A stretch of 64,000 bases of DNA from Lamellibrachia satsuma (taxonomy: Eukaryota > Annelida > Polychaeta > Sabellida > Siboglinidae): positions 10,293,007-10,357,006 of the forward strand of contig BSQZ01000004.1 of assembly GCA_033239005.1 (NCBI GenBank), given 5' to 3'. The notes beneath the pieces were generated by a model that saw only the letters and a program-made list of their open reading frames with translations, had not been told where the DNA came from and searched no databases. Position numbers and translations under genes: made by a program. Below are positions 47,203 to 58,126 of this stretch, in pieces (positions within the stretch are counted from its first letter, which is position 1; every line of letters starts with the position of its first letter).

Positions 47203-48535
47203 CTAGTTTAAAGAATGTTTACTTCCAAAAATATTTGTCATTGTACCCAAGTCACTATCTACTGCTGCTGAAAGTTTGTCCGTGAATACTGCCGCCCCCT
47301 TTCCACTTAAATGAAGCCCATCCTTCATGTACATATCAGCCCTCCCAACAAAACTTCCCCATAAATCCACAAATCCAACTTCCTCTTCCCTACATAGCTT
47401 CTGGACTAACATGTTAATTGCCATCCCCCGACAATTTCGATATTTGTGACCCCTCCTGCCCATTACAGGTAAAATCCCTGACAGTATTACCTGCTCAACC
47501 CGCGTCTGTTTTAGTGTTCTGACCAACTGCCTATATTTCCTAACTATGGCAGTTGTACCCTCCCTCTCTACGTTATTTGTTCCTACGTGTACTAAAACAG
47601 ATCCACCCTTACCCGAGCGTACGATGTTTTTTTACCCTCTCAGTTATCGCCTCTATTTTGGCTCCAGGCAAGCAGACCACCACATCATCTCCCTTGTTTA
47701 AGACTCTGTCGGTCTTCCTAACTATCGAATCCCCCACAAACACCCTCGCTCTCTTCCTCACCCCCTCTATCACTGCTGCAGAATAACTCTTCCTTTCGAT
47801 CCCCTCCATCACATTCTGTCCTGACCCCTTCCCTCCTGTCTCCTTCGCTCTTGTCTCCCCCACTTCCCACTCCTTTGCTCTTGTCTCTCCCACTCCCATC
47901 TCCTTCACTCCGGTTGTTTTCCCTCCCGTTTCCCCCACTCCCTTCTCCTTCCCTCTTGTCTCCCCCACTCCCTTCTCCTTCCCTCTTGTCTCCCCCACTT
48001 CCCACTCCTTTGCTCTTGTCTCTCCCACTCCCATCTCCTTCACTCCGGTTGTTTTCCCTCCCGTTTCCCCCACTCCCTTCTCCTTCCCTCCTGTCTCCCC
48101 TACTCCCCTCTCCTTCACTCCGGTTGTCTTCCCTCCCGTCTCCCCCACTCCCTTCTCCTTTCCTCCTGTCTCCCCTCTCCTTCACTCCGGTTGTCTTTGC
48201 TCCCGTTCCTTTCCTTCCCGTCTCCTTACGTCCTGTCTCCCTACGACCTGTCACCTTCCCTCCTCTCAGCTTCCTCCCAGGCTGAGGTGAGCTCTCCCTA
48301 GCATCTCTTGTGTCTTTCCAAACTTTATCGCTTCTATTGTTGCATCTTTCTTTTCGATAACACATCTGAGGTAAGCAACTTCCTTCCGTAAATCATTTAC
48401 TACAACTGTTTGTAGTTTTTCAATAACTTCTTTGTTACCAAGAGCAGCCAACATTCCGTTAATAAAGTCTTCCTTTTCAATGGCTAGTGAACCACTAGAT
48501 GACGATATACGCCGGCTTCTACGTGTGGTTGTCAT
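47203..48535 (-). pseudogene. CR1 ORF1 with repeat tract and SGNH esterase domain
   Basis: N-terminus MTTTRRSRRISSSSGSLAIE, then a coiled coil (VNDLRKEVAYLRCVIEKKDA). A repetitive Gly/Glu/Lys tract (GETGGKTTGVKE-type, 48250-47830) follows. An SGNH/GDSL esterase domain comes last, with VFVGDSIVRKTDRVL (GDS nucleophile block), then after a shift near 47609 ILSGILPVMGRRGHKYRNCR and DGLHLSGKGA (DxxH block). CR1-type ORF1 proteins often carry such an esterase, thought to act on membranes or lipids during retrotransposition. The repeat tract is open in several frames because its units of about 15-21 bp are largely multiples of three. Confidence 0.8.
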
Positions 48536-48847
48536 GTTGACACCACGTATTGTCTCATGTTAACACTACGTATTGTCTCATGTTAACATCTGATTCGTTC
48601 TGGAGTGCGTTACGCAATTTGGTAGAAGGATAGTCACACCCTTCAGCTGCAAATGTTCAGGTTGGCTGCACATAGGTCCAGACTGTAGATGGTCCAATGT
48701 ACAGCTGAAGTAAACTATCAATTCAGATAAATTCACACATTTATTTTGCGTGGTTTTCACATACCTCAGTGCTCTGTACACTTATGGCTCTAGCACAATA
48801 TTTTGTGTGTACAGGCGGGCAGTTTCGGAATGGGGGCAGTGGAGATG

Positions 48848-48955
48848 ATTCTCACTTGGGACGGACCATTGTGAGAATTCCCAAAACGCCCGCCCAAGTT
48901 GGAATGGACTAAACGTTGATTCTCACTTGGGACGGACCATTGTGAGAATTCAGAA
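48848..48955. repeat. 70-bp tandem duplication near Ginger left end
   Basis: GATTCTCACTTGGGACGGAC then CATTGTGAGAATTC occurs at 48848 and 48918. Confidence 0.9.
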
Positions 48956-49216
48956 AACGATCAAATGGATTACGGTGTATTTGAACTCTGCCCGGCGTGA
49001 TGTTGACTCTCAATAAATCATGAATGAGGTGTGCTGGGCGTATCTTGAAATTGACACATGCACCTGTATAAGATCATGTCCTGCGGTAGAAAATAATAAT
49101 AGGCTTCTTTAGCACATAGAGCTTTGATTTTGAACACGTACAATGGAGGGCCTAGGTGTTATAGGTACTTCACTAGCTATCAGTTCATAACTGGTTAGCC
49201 AGCGTAGATGTTGAAA

Positions 49217-49223
49217 CATGTCC

Positions 49224-49301
<78 letters not shown>

Positions 49302-49304
49302 TGT
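49217..49304. repeat. GT/GCGT microsatellite
   Basis: A pure GTGT run of about 28 bp changes into a GCGT tetranucleotide run of about 55 bp, within the Ginger-like element. Confidence 0.97.
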
Positions 49305-49359
49305 GTTGAAGCTGTAGCGGAGCAACAAAGGGGGTAATTAATTAGCTAATCCTGCGTTG

Positions 49360-49625
49360 TATGTTTTGCTTATTCCGACTTTGCCCCTTCTTGTATTGTG
49401 CAGAATGGGAATAATACCGTTAGTTCAAGCGTGCCGTTGTGAAAACGTGTGTGCCGACGTCCCTTTTTTTACTGGATGACCATATATTGTGTACAACATT
49501 CAAAATACTGATTGTATGACAAACCAACGGAACGCAATATTTATAAATGACATATAAAGCTTATTCCCACTTTGCCCCCCGACTTAAATGGTGCAGAGTT
49601 GGAATGATACCGTTATTTCGTTCAA
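49360..49625. repeat. 70-bp direct repeat downstream of the transposase
   Basis: 49361-49425 and 49557-49622 share GCTTATTCC(C/G)ACTTTGCCCC and GAATGATACCGTTATTTCG-like sequence. The second copy overlaps the 3' end of the frameshifted protease reading frame, so the duplication may have displaced the Cys-containing end. Confidence 0.7.
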
Positions 49626-51956
49626 ACTTTGATTAGCGTGTAGTTATAAAGTTTATTCTCGTCACTGCTTGTGTGCACGTAGCTACATATGACACGAATG
49701 GTTTCGATAGACGGTGTCAACATCATTGAATCATAAATATTTACTGTACTGTCACCTACGCTGGAAATTGTAATCCAATGACAGTTGTCAACATGATTGA
49801 CTGAATAAATTCAGTTGCTGGTACTACCCACGAGTTATTTTGCTGCAAAACTGTATCTTGCAGACCAGCAATGTGAGGGTGGGCACTTAGCAGAAGCTTA
49901 GATGCTGCTGTCATGTGAACGTCATTTAACCAAGTGGAACTGCCCTGTACTGTTTCAATGTCAGACTGTGGCAAACATTGCTTACAGGTGGAATGTGTGG
50001 CGTCAGCATCCTTGTTCTCACACATGCGTGAACCATTTTTCCTACATGGACATCTCCCTGTGACGTATTTACCAGTGCAGTTGCATTTGCTTCGTAAGAA
50101 TGCAGTGGCTGGATTGTGCGACCTGGCAGCTTCACGCAATGTTACTATTCTTACTTTGTTTGTGGTGAAGCTTGATGTGTATGGTTGCAGATCACCACTA
50201 CGATACTTGCCCTTAAGTGCACCATAGGCTGATGCCAAGCGGTACGTAAAAGAAACATTCCCACAGACCTCAATCACCTGACATGGCAGTCGCTTCAACT
50301 CACATGTTGTCCGATCAGCCTTGGGGATTGCAACTGTGACAAAGTCGCCCTCTTTAAGTTGTCTAACATTCACCCCATGTTTTTTGTTGTACATATTGAC
50401 CATACGAGTGACACTTTTCAACGTTGATGTCCTTGCTCTACTACGAACCTCGGCCCTTGTCATGACAGGAGTGACAGGCGGCACAACAGATGTGACAGCT
50501 GATGTCATGACGGAGGTGACAGGCAGCACAACAGATGTGACAGCTGATGTCATGATGGAGGTGACAGTCGGCACAACATATGTGACAGCTGATGTCATGA
50601 TAGATGTGACAGACGGCACAACAGATGTGACAGCTGATGTCATGGTGGAGATGACAGGTGGCACAACAAATGTGACCGGCAGTGTGACAGGCGGCACAAC
50701 AGATGTGACAGCTGATGTCATGACAGAGGTGACCGGCGGTGTGACAGGCGGCACAACAGTTGTGACAGCTGATGTCATGGTGGAGGTGACAGGCGGCACC
50801 ACATATGTGACAGCTGATGTTATGGTGGAGGTGACAGGCGGCACAACAGATGTGACAGCTGATGTCATGATGGAGGTGACAGGCGGCACCACAGATGTGA
50901 CAGCTGATGTCATGATGGAGGTGACAGTCGGCACAACATATGTGACAGCTGATGTCATGATAGATGTGACAGACGGCACAACAGATGTGACAGCTGATGT
51001 CATGGTGGAGATGACAGGTGGCACAACAAATGTGACCGGCAGTGTGACAGGCGGCACAACAGATGTGACAGCTGATGTCATGACAGAGGTGACCGGCGGT
51101 GTGACAGGCGGCACAACAGTTGGTATCACAGCATTGCTAATGATATTCTTAACATCTTCCTCATCCACCACTCCAGTTTTGCAACCTGGAAAAAAGTTAC
51201 CACGTGCCTGCTGCCCATAAACAACCTCAAATGGCACCTGTTTAGTTGTCTCTGATTCCTGGGTGTTCAGAACATACATAATCCTTGGCAAAACACCCGC
51301 CCATGAAAACATTGCACCACCGTGCTTTGTTGGATCATGCTCCTCCCTCAACTTGGCCAGCTTGTCCTCTATTGTCCTGTTGCCTCTTTCAACAAGTCCC
51401 TGTGACTGCGAATGTCGGGGCCTGCCATGGACAAAGATTGTGTCGCCACCCCATTGTTCAAACAGGGACGCCAACACCTGGTTAACAAATTCGCGGCCAT
51501 TGTCTGAATGGAAAATCTGTGGCGTACCCATGTATGCTAACACGCGTTCCTCCAAACTAATAGCTACTTCGTGTGCAGTCTTGGTTTTCAGAGGGTAAAT
51601 GATATGGAATTTGGAGTAATGATCCATGACATGACATATGTAGTGGTAGCAATTATCTGGGGAATGACGCATGTCTATCAAATCAATCTGAATACGGTTA
51701 AGGAATTCAGTCTCCACAATTGGCTTAAGGGGAGCTTTAGTTGTGTTAGGAGCTGCCTTCTGGCATGTGGGGCATGTCCTGCAAAACTGCTCTACACAAC
51801 TTCTTGGCATCCCATAGTAGTCCCTATGTGCAGCAGCTAAAACTTTCTTTCTGCTACCATGACCTGTGCTGTTATGCAGCTGACTGACTAGTTCATACAG
51901 CTTACCACTATGGACAACTTGTTGGCAGTCTGATGGCGACATGTCACTGCACCCAC
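49622..51956 (-). CDS. Ginger/KRBA2-like transposase exon 2: integrase, repeat linker, C48 protease (frameshift near end)
   Basis: After a TTTTCACAG acceptor: zinc-binding H2C2 domain (QLHNSTGHGSRKKVLAAAH ... CRTCPTCQ). Integrase core follows with the D,D-35-E residues in IQIDLIDMRHS, IFHSDNGREFVNQVL and SQGLVERGNRTIEDKL. A Thr/Val/Ser-rich repeat linker is encoded by the minisatellite at 50470-51125. Next comes a basic SH3/GPY-like part (VRQLKEGDFVTVAIPKADRT), a Cys cluster (CNCTGKYVTGRCPCRKNGSR) and the start of a Ulp1-like C48 protease (WLNDVHMTAASKLLLSAH). The main frame stops at 49756, but a one-base shift at about 49785 continues as HVDNCHWITISSVGD and VNIYDSM to 49622, supplying the protease His and Asp. 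The Cys part (DCGxFA) was not found. Confidence 0.75.
50470..51125. repeat. 45-bp coding minisatellite in the transposase linker
   Basis: Roughly fourteen units of GTGACAGGCGGCACAACAGA then TGTGACAGCTGATGTCATGA plus GGAG, in-frame, coding for (VTSxMTSAVTSVVPP)n. A block of about 200 bp (50560-50761) recurs almost exactly at 50921-51121, showing a second, larger duplication with 360-bp offset. Both strands are open throughout. Confidence 0.92.
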
Positions 51957-53113
51957 CTGTGAAAAAACATTCAGACATGCTCAAGTGCAATGGAATCTAA
52001 GATGGAATGGATATATTATTGACACAACACAAAAAATAGGGCCTTACAATGACTTATTATTATCACTAACTAACACTTGAGGTGACACATATTTCCATAA
52101 TATTTTTTTCACAATATTTATTAATGGTATGACACCAGTTTGGTGTTGTTAGTAATTGTCCTGACAATGTGAAAACTCTACAACTGGCACCTGAAGAATT
52201 CATTCGGATGACTGCTAATCAAAGGATAATTGCATGGCCTCCCAGGTGGTGTGCAGTACTGTCACTGTGAAATGGCTTCCTTTTATTGTTGCATTACCAT
52301 CAGTCATGAATGTCACACTTAACAGATTACAGGGACAGCTTCAAGTCAGCCAGATTGGGATCCACACCTGCCTTAGTATAGAAGCCAATTAATTTAACTG
52401 AGAACCATGCACACTTGATCAGACTACCAGGCAGAGTGGGGTCCACACATGCCCAAGCCGTACAGCCTTAGTATACAGTCAAACTATTTTTATTGGGAAC
52501 CCTGCACACTTGACTGTCAGGCAAAAAATATAGTCAGGTAAACATGGCGGTCATTTGGTGCTATGAACAAGGATGGACACTTAATAAAACAGTAACTTAA
52601 ATTGTGTAAATGTACTACGCATAATAACACCAAATGGAAACAAGTGAAACGAAAGACACTGAAATAATTATTAGTATAACAACATCTTGGTAATTAAAAC
52701 ATGCATGCAAAGTGACACACTCAAGTTATCAATCTAGTTTATAAACACTGAAATGTTCCTTCAATGAGTCTTCATATATTTTTTTTCAGCCAAACATGTC
52801 AATAACTCCTAGCTAATTAGTTATGTTGGTTTCGCTGGTCAATATCAAGAGGATTTTTTTAATACAACAATTTTGGGTTATATTTCATCTGAATTACAAG
52901 ACGAACAGTTGCGCACATATTTTAATTTTTTTTTTTTGGAGGGGGACAAATTATGCAGGCGTTACGTTACGTTATCCTAGACAGAATGACGTATCTTTGT
53001 GAATTGCATCCGGGCCATACCGGTAACATTTATGGACAACAACATTAGAATTAATATGTTAAAACGTTCATCGGGCATAAAACAGAGGAAATTCAACATA
53101 TTTATGTACGTAC

Positions 53114-53303
53114 CTCGCTTGGGAATGACAAGCACATCAGCGATGTCGAGTTCAGGGAAGCTGATCAGCTGAAATCGCTTATTTGGTCATTGTAGATGCT
53201 CAACGATTTCATCATATTTCGTCTCTGATATCACTTTCGAATGTTTAACTGATAGCAAATGGGTTACTACTTTGGACATGCAAGTCTTATGATCATTAGC
53301 CAT
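53114..53303 (-). CDS. Ginger/KRBA2-like transposase exon 1 (one in-frame stop)
   Basis: ATG at 53303 opens MANDHKTCMSKVVTHLLSVK, then HSKVISETKYDEIVEHLQ, a TGA, then in the same frame PNKRFQLISFPELDIADVLV and IPKR, ending in phase 1 at a GTACGT donor. The KVISxxKYDEIxEHL and ADVLVIPK blocks are the usual N-terminus of KRBA2-like integrase proteins in invertebrates. The donor phase fits the acceptor at 51957, which restores Gly-Gly-Cys. The TGA at about 53188 is the only defect in this exon. Confidence 0.7.
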
Positions 53304-54116
53304 ATTCAAACGATACAATGTTTACTATATTGTAAAACGTCACAAGTCAATGGTTATTCTACAAGATAATTCATTCAACGAAATATTTAACACTAAATAA
53401 ATTATCGCAAACAATGTAATACAATGATCATAACATGTACTCAAATGAAAAGTCAGTCAAGCACGTGTAATGAAATAAACCACACATATGCAACTCGAAC
53501 AATGTACGTCTCACCACTCCGAATATTGCCGAGCGACTGACAGATCTATCATCTCCACTTGGGCGGGTCATTGTGGGATTCATACAAAGACCCGCGAGAT
53601 ATCCGGGGCGATTCTAGAATCGCCCCACAATTCACTTTGCCCTGTACACAAACACGTTAGTTATCTTGCAACCCTTCATCAGAGCCACACCACTGCCCGC
53701 CATTTTGAAATCGTCCTTTTTTTGGCTCGCGGGTATGGGCCTGAAACTTGTGGGCCGGGCCTGGGCCAAACATTCACAGTCTGGGTCGGGCCTGGGCCTA
53801 AATTCTAGTTTGCGGGCCTGGGCCGGGCCGGGCTTGAAAAATTGCTGCGGGCCTGGGCCGGGCCTGGACTCTAACTGCTAACTGCGGGCCGGGCTTGGGC
53901 TCAAATTATAGGCCCGCGCAGGGCACTAGTGTGTTTGAACCGAATAACCAGAGAAAATTACATGTTGTTGTGCATTCGGGTGCTCAAATCGATGATCTGC
54001 AAAACTACGTAACGACCATGGGATCTCATTCCATGCATAAGTATTTTTTGACTTTTCGTACATTGTATTTTATGTTGCATTTGACAGTGTTTACATTTTT
54101 TGCTACCGTCTGCCTA

Positions 54117-54398
54117 GGCTACGCGGGCGTTGGATGTTTCGGCCCATAACCGGTTCGGCCCATGGGCCGAACCAACCGTTGAACCGGGAAGTGTTTTCGC
54201 TCTCATGAATCAACCGTGTATGCAACCGGTGCTGGAAAGTGGGGCCCGTGGACCTTATTACTTTCGTTATTTCTGACTTGACTTTTTGCGACTTGCGTGT
54301 TTTAACTGGGAAGTGTGATGTGATATGCTAAACTATTAGCGTTTTCGAATCTTGAGAAACGTATAGATGCGTTAAAAATTAAATTGTTTTTTATTAAT

Positions 54399-54442
<44 letters not shown>

Positions 54443-55285
54443 TGAAGATGCAAATCATCAATGCCACATATGTAAAAAAAAGTTTAAAATCTGACAGTAT
54501 TAGCCATTTAGTTGATAACCTTGAATTTAAGAAAGTAAATTAATATTATCTCAAATATAATGTTAATATATAATATTATATGTAATGAATAAAATATATT
54601 ATATTTAATATCAATCTTGTGGGGTGGAGGGAGTCATTCTGCAATCGTGCATTACAGATTGGCCTTGTGTGGTTGGTTCCCCCACCTTTGCTGATATTTT
54701 GTCAGAGTATATATAAACTAGGTCACAACTGTTTTCATTGTATAAAAATAATGTATTTATGATGTATACATATTATTGTATTGCATTTTTCTATTTGGCT
54801 TATTATAAAGCTCGTATACAAACATACATTAGACTTTGTTGTCTTCAGCAAACGAGCCACGGTTTCCATGTCATTAACTCTTTTGTAGGTAGCTTTGTCC
54901 CGCATAAATATCATTATGATATAAAATTTCAATAGTCGTAGAATTGTCAGTTGCCTAATGAAGTTATAAACATTTCCCAACTTTGATGATAGTATAGCCG
55001 GTCGGTTGATAACCTAAAATGCATTATGTCATACCCGATATCTTATGGCTAGTGCTACAATAATTATATATTACTATATTAGTTTGTGCGTATGTTTTTG
55101 CGCGCAATCATAATTTTATTTTTTTCCGCCGGTTAGAATTCCACTACTAGCGTGGGCCGAATCGACCGTAGCTGAATTCAATAGCGACACAGTTTTCAGC
55201 GAAATTGCCCGAACCATCCATCAGCGTAGGCTGAAACAACTAGGCCGAACCATCCGTCGGCGTGGGCCGAACCATCCGGGACCTG
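54117..55285. mobile_element. Non-autonomous TIR element with GGTTCGGCCCA subterminal repeats
   Basis: Left end GCTACGCGGGCGTTGGATGT then TTCGGCCCATAACCGGTTCG; right end in reverse GCGTAGCCAGGTCCCGGATG then GTTCGGCCCACG. Several GGCCGAACCATCC units lie at the right side. The interior has a TA microsatellite at 54412-54440 and no transposase. Confidence 0.6.
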
Positions 55286-55730
55286 GCTACGCTACTATTA
55301 CGTTTAAGAATCGGTGTTTGTGATGACATTTATCAGTCTGACTATACACATTGATATAAATTTTACCAATTGTATTACAAGAATATTTTGTGTTGATTCG
55401 CACACTTATTTATTTTGCCCTTTAATGGCAATAGCGCATTTTATCGCTCAACACTTAGCCTGATGACTGAGTCCAGTCTACTATGTGATTATTGATAATT
55501 GTATGTTATACTATAATGAATTAATAATTCTAAATGCTGGTTAGCATGATGCTAAATTAATTATATAATTTAAGTATTAACATTTCTGTGTTTGGCCACA
55601 CGCCTTACGTAACTATGACTTTACTATGAATAGGGTCGCCATCCTACAACACAAAACACAATTCATCCTTCATTTTCAGTCACTAGTTCGTTTTCATTTC
55701 ATATTGTATTCCTCGTCTATGTCCTTTCAG

Positions 55731-55956
55731 GCTTCCCGATGTGACCACAGCACCTGAACAACACCGCAGATGGTTGGTTAATTTGTGGCGTGAAGGTTTC
55801 AAGCCAACCAAATTTAGCAACATTTGTTCAGCACATTTTGAAGATAGTTTTATCAATAGGACTGATCAAATTGTGCAATCTTCCCCAGGATCCAGGGCAA
55901 CCCAGTGCCATTTCAACAGCAGTCTTGCATATGTGTGCAGATGTCACTGTATTTGA
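55731..55956 (+). CDS. THAP zinc-finger domain exon (partial)
   Basis: After a pyrimidine-rich TCCTTTCAG acceptor the frame reads LPDVTTAPEQHRRWLVNLWR then EGFKPTKFSNICSAHFEDSF. This is the second half of a THAP domain: the FHxLP loop end, the invariant Trp, the FxPxKxSxIC and the SxHF zinc ligands. The first Cys-x2-4-Cys pair must be in an upstream exon, which I could not identify. Beyond FEDSF the expected AVPTIF box is not clear; a neighbouring frame reads LPQDPGQPSAISTAV. It could be a host THAP gene or a THAP-carrying transposase (P-element type). Whether the gene is intact is unknown. Confidence 0.65.
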
Positions 55957-56464
55957 ATCATTGAATAATCATATGTTTGATTCAACCTTTATCAGTAACC
56001 ATATGTTTTCACTAATTAAATGTTGTTCCCAGTGTTATTCAAAGATCAAGATGTGTCATCTTGGGAAGCTACACACAAATGTGTTGCAATGTGAAAAATT
56101 TGAAAGAGGTTATCAAAATTAGTACTGCTTAAACATCAGTGAAGGGTCTCTTGCCAATACATAACTAAAATAGCATGTGTTGACTTAATTGGTTAGCTGT
56201 ACTGACACCTAGTGTGCCAGTTTGGAATCATAATTATCTTTAGCTTATGGTACACAATTATCTTAGCTATGCAGCGGCTTTAGTACACTAATGTTATTAC
56301 TTAGGATTATTGGTTGGTTTGCACAATTTTGATGCTGGGGAGAGACGGTGTGGTTACCATTTCGTTGCTAGTGATGCGTGACCACTACTCAGTGTGACCA
56401 CTACTCAGTGACGTATCGACTTGACAAGACACGAATATACATGATGCATATACTTTTATTTAAA

Positions 56465-56699
56465 TAGAGTCACCAGTGGATGTTGTCTACTTAGATTTTC
56501 AGAAAGCTTTCGATAAAGTGCCACATCGAAGATTGTTACTTAAACTAAAAGTCCATGGTATAGGTAATGATGTAACCAACTGGATAGAAAAGTGGCTTAC
56601 GCACAGAAGACAGAAAGTAATAATAGATGGTGAGATTTCAAACTGGAAATCTGTTTTGAGTGGGGTACCACAGGGATCAGTATTAGGCCCTATACTGTT

Positions 56700-56793
<94 letters not shown>

Positions 56794-57745
56794 GATTTGG
56801 AAGATGACATATCTAGCAAAGTACTAAAATTTACAGATGACACAAAAGTATTCAGAAAGGTTACTAATGGTACAGATGAATACATATAAGCTTACAGGAT
56901 GATATAGATAAATTAGTTAAATGGTCAGAAAAATTGCAAATGTTATTCAATTTTGGGAAGTGCAAATGTATACACATAGGACATGGAAACATGGACGAAG
57001 AATATAAAATGGGGGATGCTTTAATGGGTAGAACCACACAAGAAAAGGACTTAGGAGTAATATTTAGTGCTGACATGAAAGTTTCAGAGCAATGTGGGAT
57101 TGCTGCTTCGAAAGGAAATCAAATTCTAGGGCTAATTAGGAGAACTATCACGTATAAGGAGAAACAGCTAATTGTACCCCTGTACAAAGCAATAGTTAGA
57201 CCACATTTGGAATATTGTATTCAAGCATGGAGGCCATATCGTAAAAAAGACATAGATAAGCTAGAAAGAATACAACGAAGAGCAACTAAGATGATTCCAG
57301 AATTAAGAGACCTTAGTTACGAAAGCCACTTATTACAATGTGGTTTGACAACACTAGAGACCAGGAGACTAAGAGGAGACCAAATAGAAGTGTTTAAAAT
57401 AGTGAACGGTTATGAGGATGTTGATAGGAATATGTTCTTCAAACTTAAAGAAGGCAGTAGAACCAGAGGACACAAAGCACCATTAGTTAAGGAGCAGTGT
57501 AGGTTGGACATGAGAAAGTACTCTTTCTCACAGAAGGTGATAAATGAATGGAACAAACTACCAAATGATTGTGTTAATGCTAGTAGTGTGAATATGTTTA
57601 AAAATAGAATTGACAGATATCTGATAAGGGCGGGTTACACATAGATGAGAACATTGTTGGACTCTCGATAAGCCAATGGCTTCCTTGTCCACTTGCCATC
57701 TGGAACTTGTTGTTTGGGATGGCAATCTTGTTAAATCTTGTTAAA
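56465..57745 (+). pseudogene. CR1 LINE copy 2: 5'-truncated reverse transcriptase with TA expansion
   Basis: Begins inside the polymerase at DVVYLDFQKAFDKVPHRRLL, then SGVPQGSVLGPILFIIYI. An in-frame TA microsatellite (56704-56795) adds about 30 Ile-Tyr residues before NDLEDDISSKVLKF. The catalytic box reads FTDD instead of FADD. A short insertion and stops at 56882-56930 separate the next frame (56934-57644), MQMLFNFGKCKC to RYLIRAGYT, which is intact to the natural C-terminus. The tail is GTTAAATCTTGTTAAATAG. Same family as 44340-48560, opposite strand. Confidence 0.9.
56704..56795. repeat. TA microsatellite within the LINE ORF
   Basis: About 90 bp of uninterrupted AT dinucleotides. Length and phase keep both strands open in this region. 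Confidence 0.97.
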
Positions 57746-57968
57746 TAGATGACAAGCAGACAAGGAAGCCATAGGCTTATTGATAGTTCAACAACAAGCT
57801 CCAGATGGCAAGCAGACAAGGAAGCTATTGGTTTATTGATAGTTCAACAACAAGCTCCCGATGGCAAGCAGACAAGGAAGCCATTGGTTTATTGATAGTT
57901 CAACAACAAGCTCCAGATGGCAAGCAGATGAGGAAGACATTGGCTTATTGAGAGTTCAACAACAATTG
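57646..57968. repeat. CR1 3' tail with inverted copy amplified as 56-57-bp tandem units
   Basis: The LINE 3' region CTCGATAAGCCAATGGCTTC is followed after the TTAAATCTTG repeat by its own complement GACAAGGAAGCCATAGGCTT, and this inverted part is then repeated about four times (units near 57760, 57817, 57874 and 57930). Confidence 0.85.
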
Positions 57969-58126
57969 TCGCATGTTCTCTGCATCACTGAGTAATGTGT
58001 ATATTACTAAAACGTATTTATGATCTTATTTTAATTGTCTGACAATAACATTGCTGAGCATAAATATGTGTAGTAAATGATGGCAATATGATGCCATTTG
58101 TAATTTCCCATTTACTAAACACTAAC

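Larger units (their letters stand above)
44340..48560 (-). mobile_element. CR1-like LINE, nearly full-length and only lightly damaged
   Basis: Minus strand. ORF1 runs from ATG at 48535 to 47203 (one shift near 47609), ORF2 from 47200 to 44349 with one shift and one stop. The 3' end reads GTTAAATCTTGTTAAA, identical to the ends of the partial copies at 57.7 and 59.4 kb. The 5' untranslated part may extend to about 48780. Three copies in one window point to recent activity of this family. Confidence 0.88.
48804..53655 (-). mobile_element. Ginger/KRBA2-like integrase DNA transposon with Ulp1-type protease
   Basis: The left end TGTGTACAGG (48806-48815) and the reverse of the right end (53641-53650) are perfect inverted repeats, extended by TG-rich bases. 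The element encodes a two-exon transposase on the minus strand (53303-53114, then 51956-49622). Subterminal CACTTGGGxxGGxCATTGTG motifs occur at both ends (48855, 48925, 53555). Ginger-type elements have TIRs starting TGT and gypsy-like integrases, some with Ulp1 or OTU proteases; this fits. The interval 51957-53113 is its single intron of about 1.16 kb plus unassigned sequence. Confidence 0.72.
38995..53928. mobile_element. hAT-like element opened up by three nested transposons
   Basis: The left end TAGTGCACTGCACGGGCC (38995) and the reverse of the right end TAGTGCCCTGCGCGGGCC (53928) match at 16 of 18 bases. The flanks are GTGCGTTT (38987-38994) and GTGTGTTT (53929-53936), 7 of 8 identical. 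Both ends are packed with GGGCCGGGCCTGGGCC motifs (39000-39190, 40280-40312 and 53745-53925). The hAT-own sequence is only about 38995-40320 and 53656-53928; between them lie a LINE, a CR1 LINE and a Ginger-like transposon. No hAT transposase was recognised. Confidence 0.7.

Noticed and set aside
47718..48365. Second minus-strand frame and a plus-strand frame across the Gly/Glu-rich tract
   Set aside because: Shadows of the CR1 ORF1 repeat tract; the frame that continues into GDSIVRKTDRVL is the real one.
50321..51220. Plus-strand 299-codon frame of VTADVMTEVTGGTTD repeats
   Set aside because: It is antisense to the transposase repeat linker, and the integrase reading on the minus strand has catalytic motifs on both sides.
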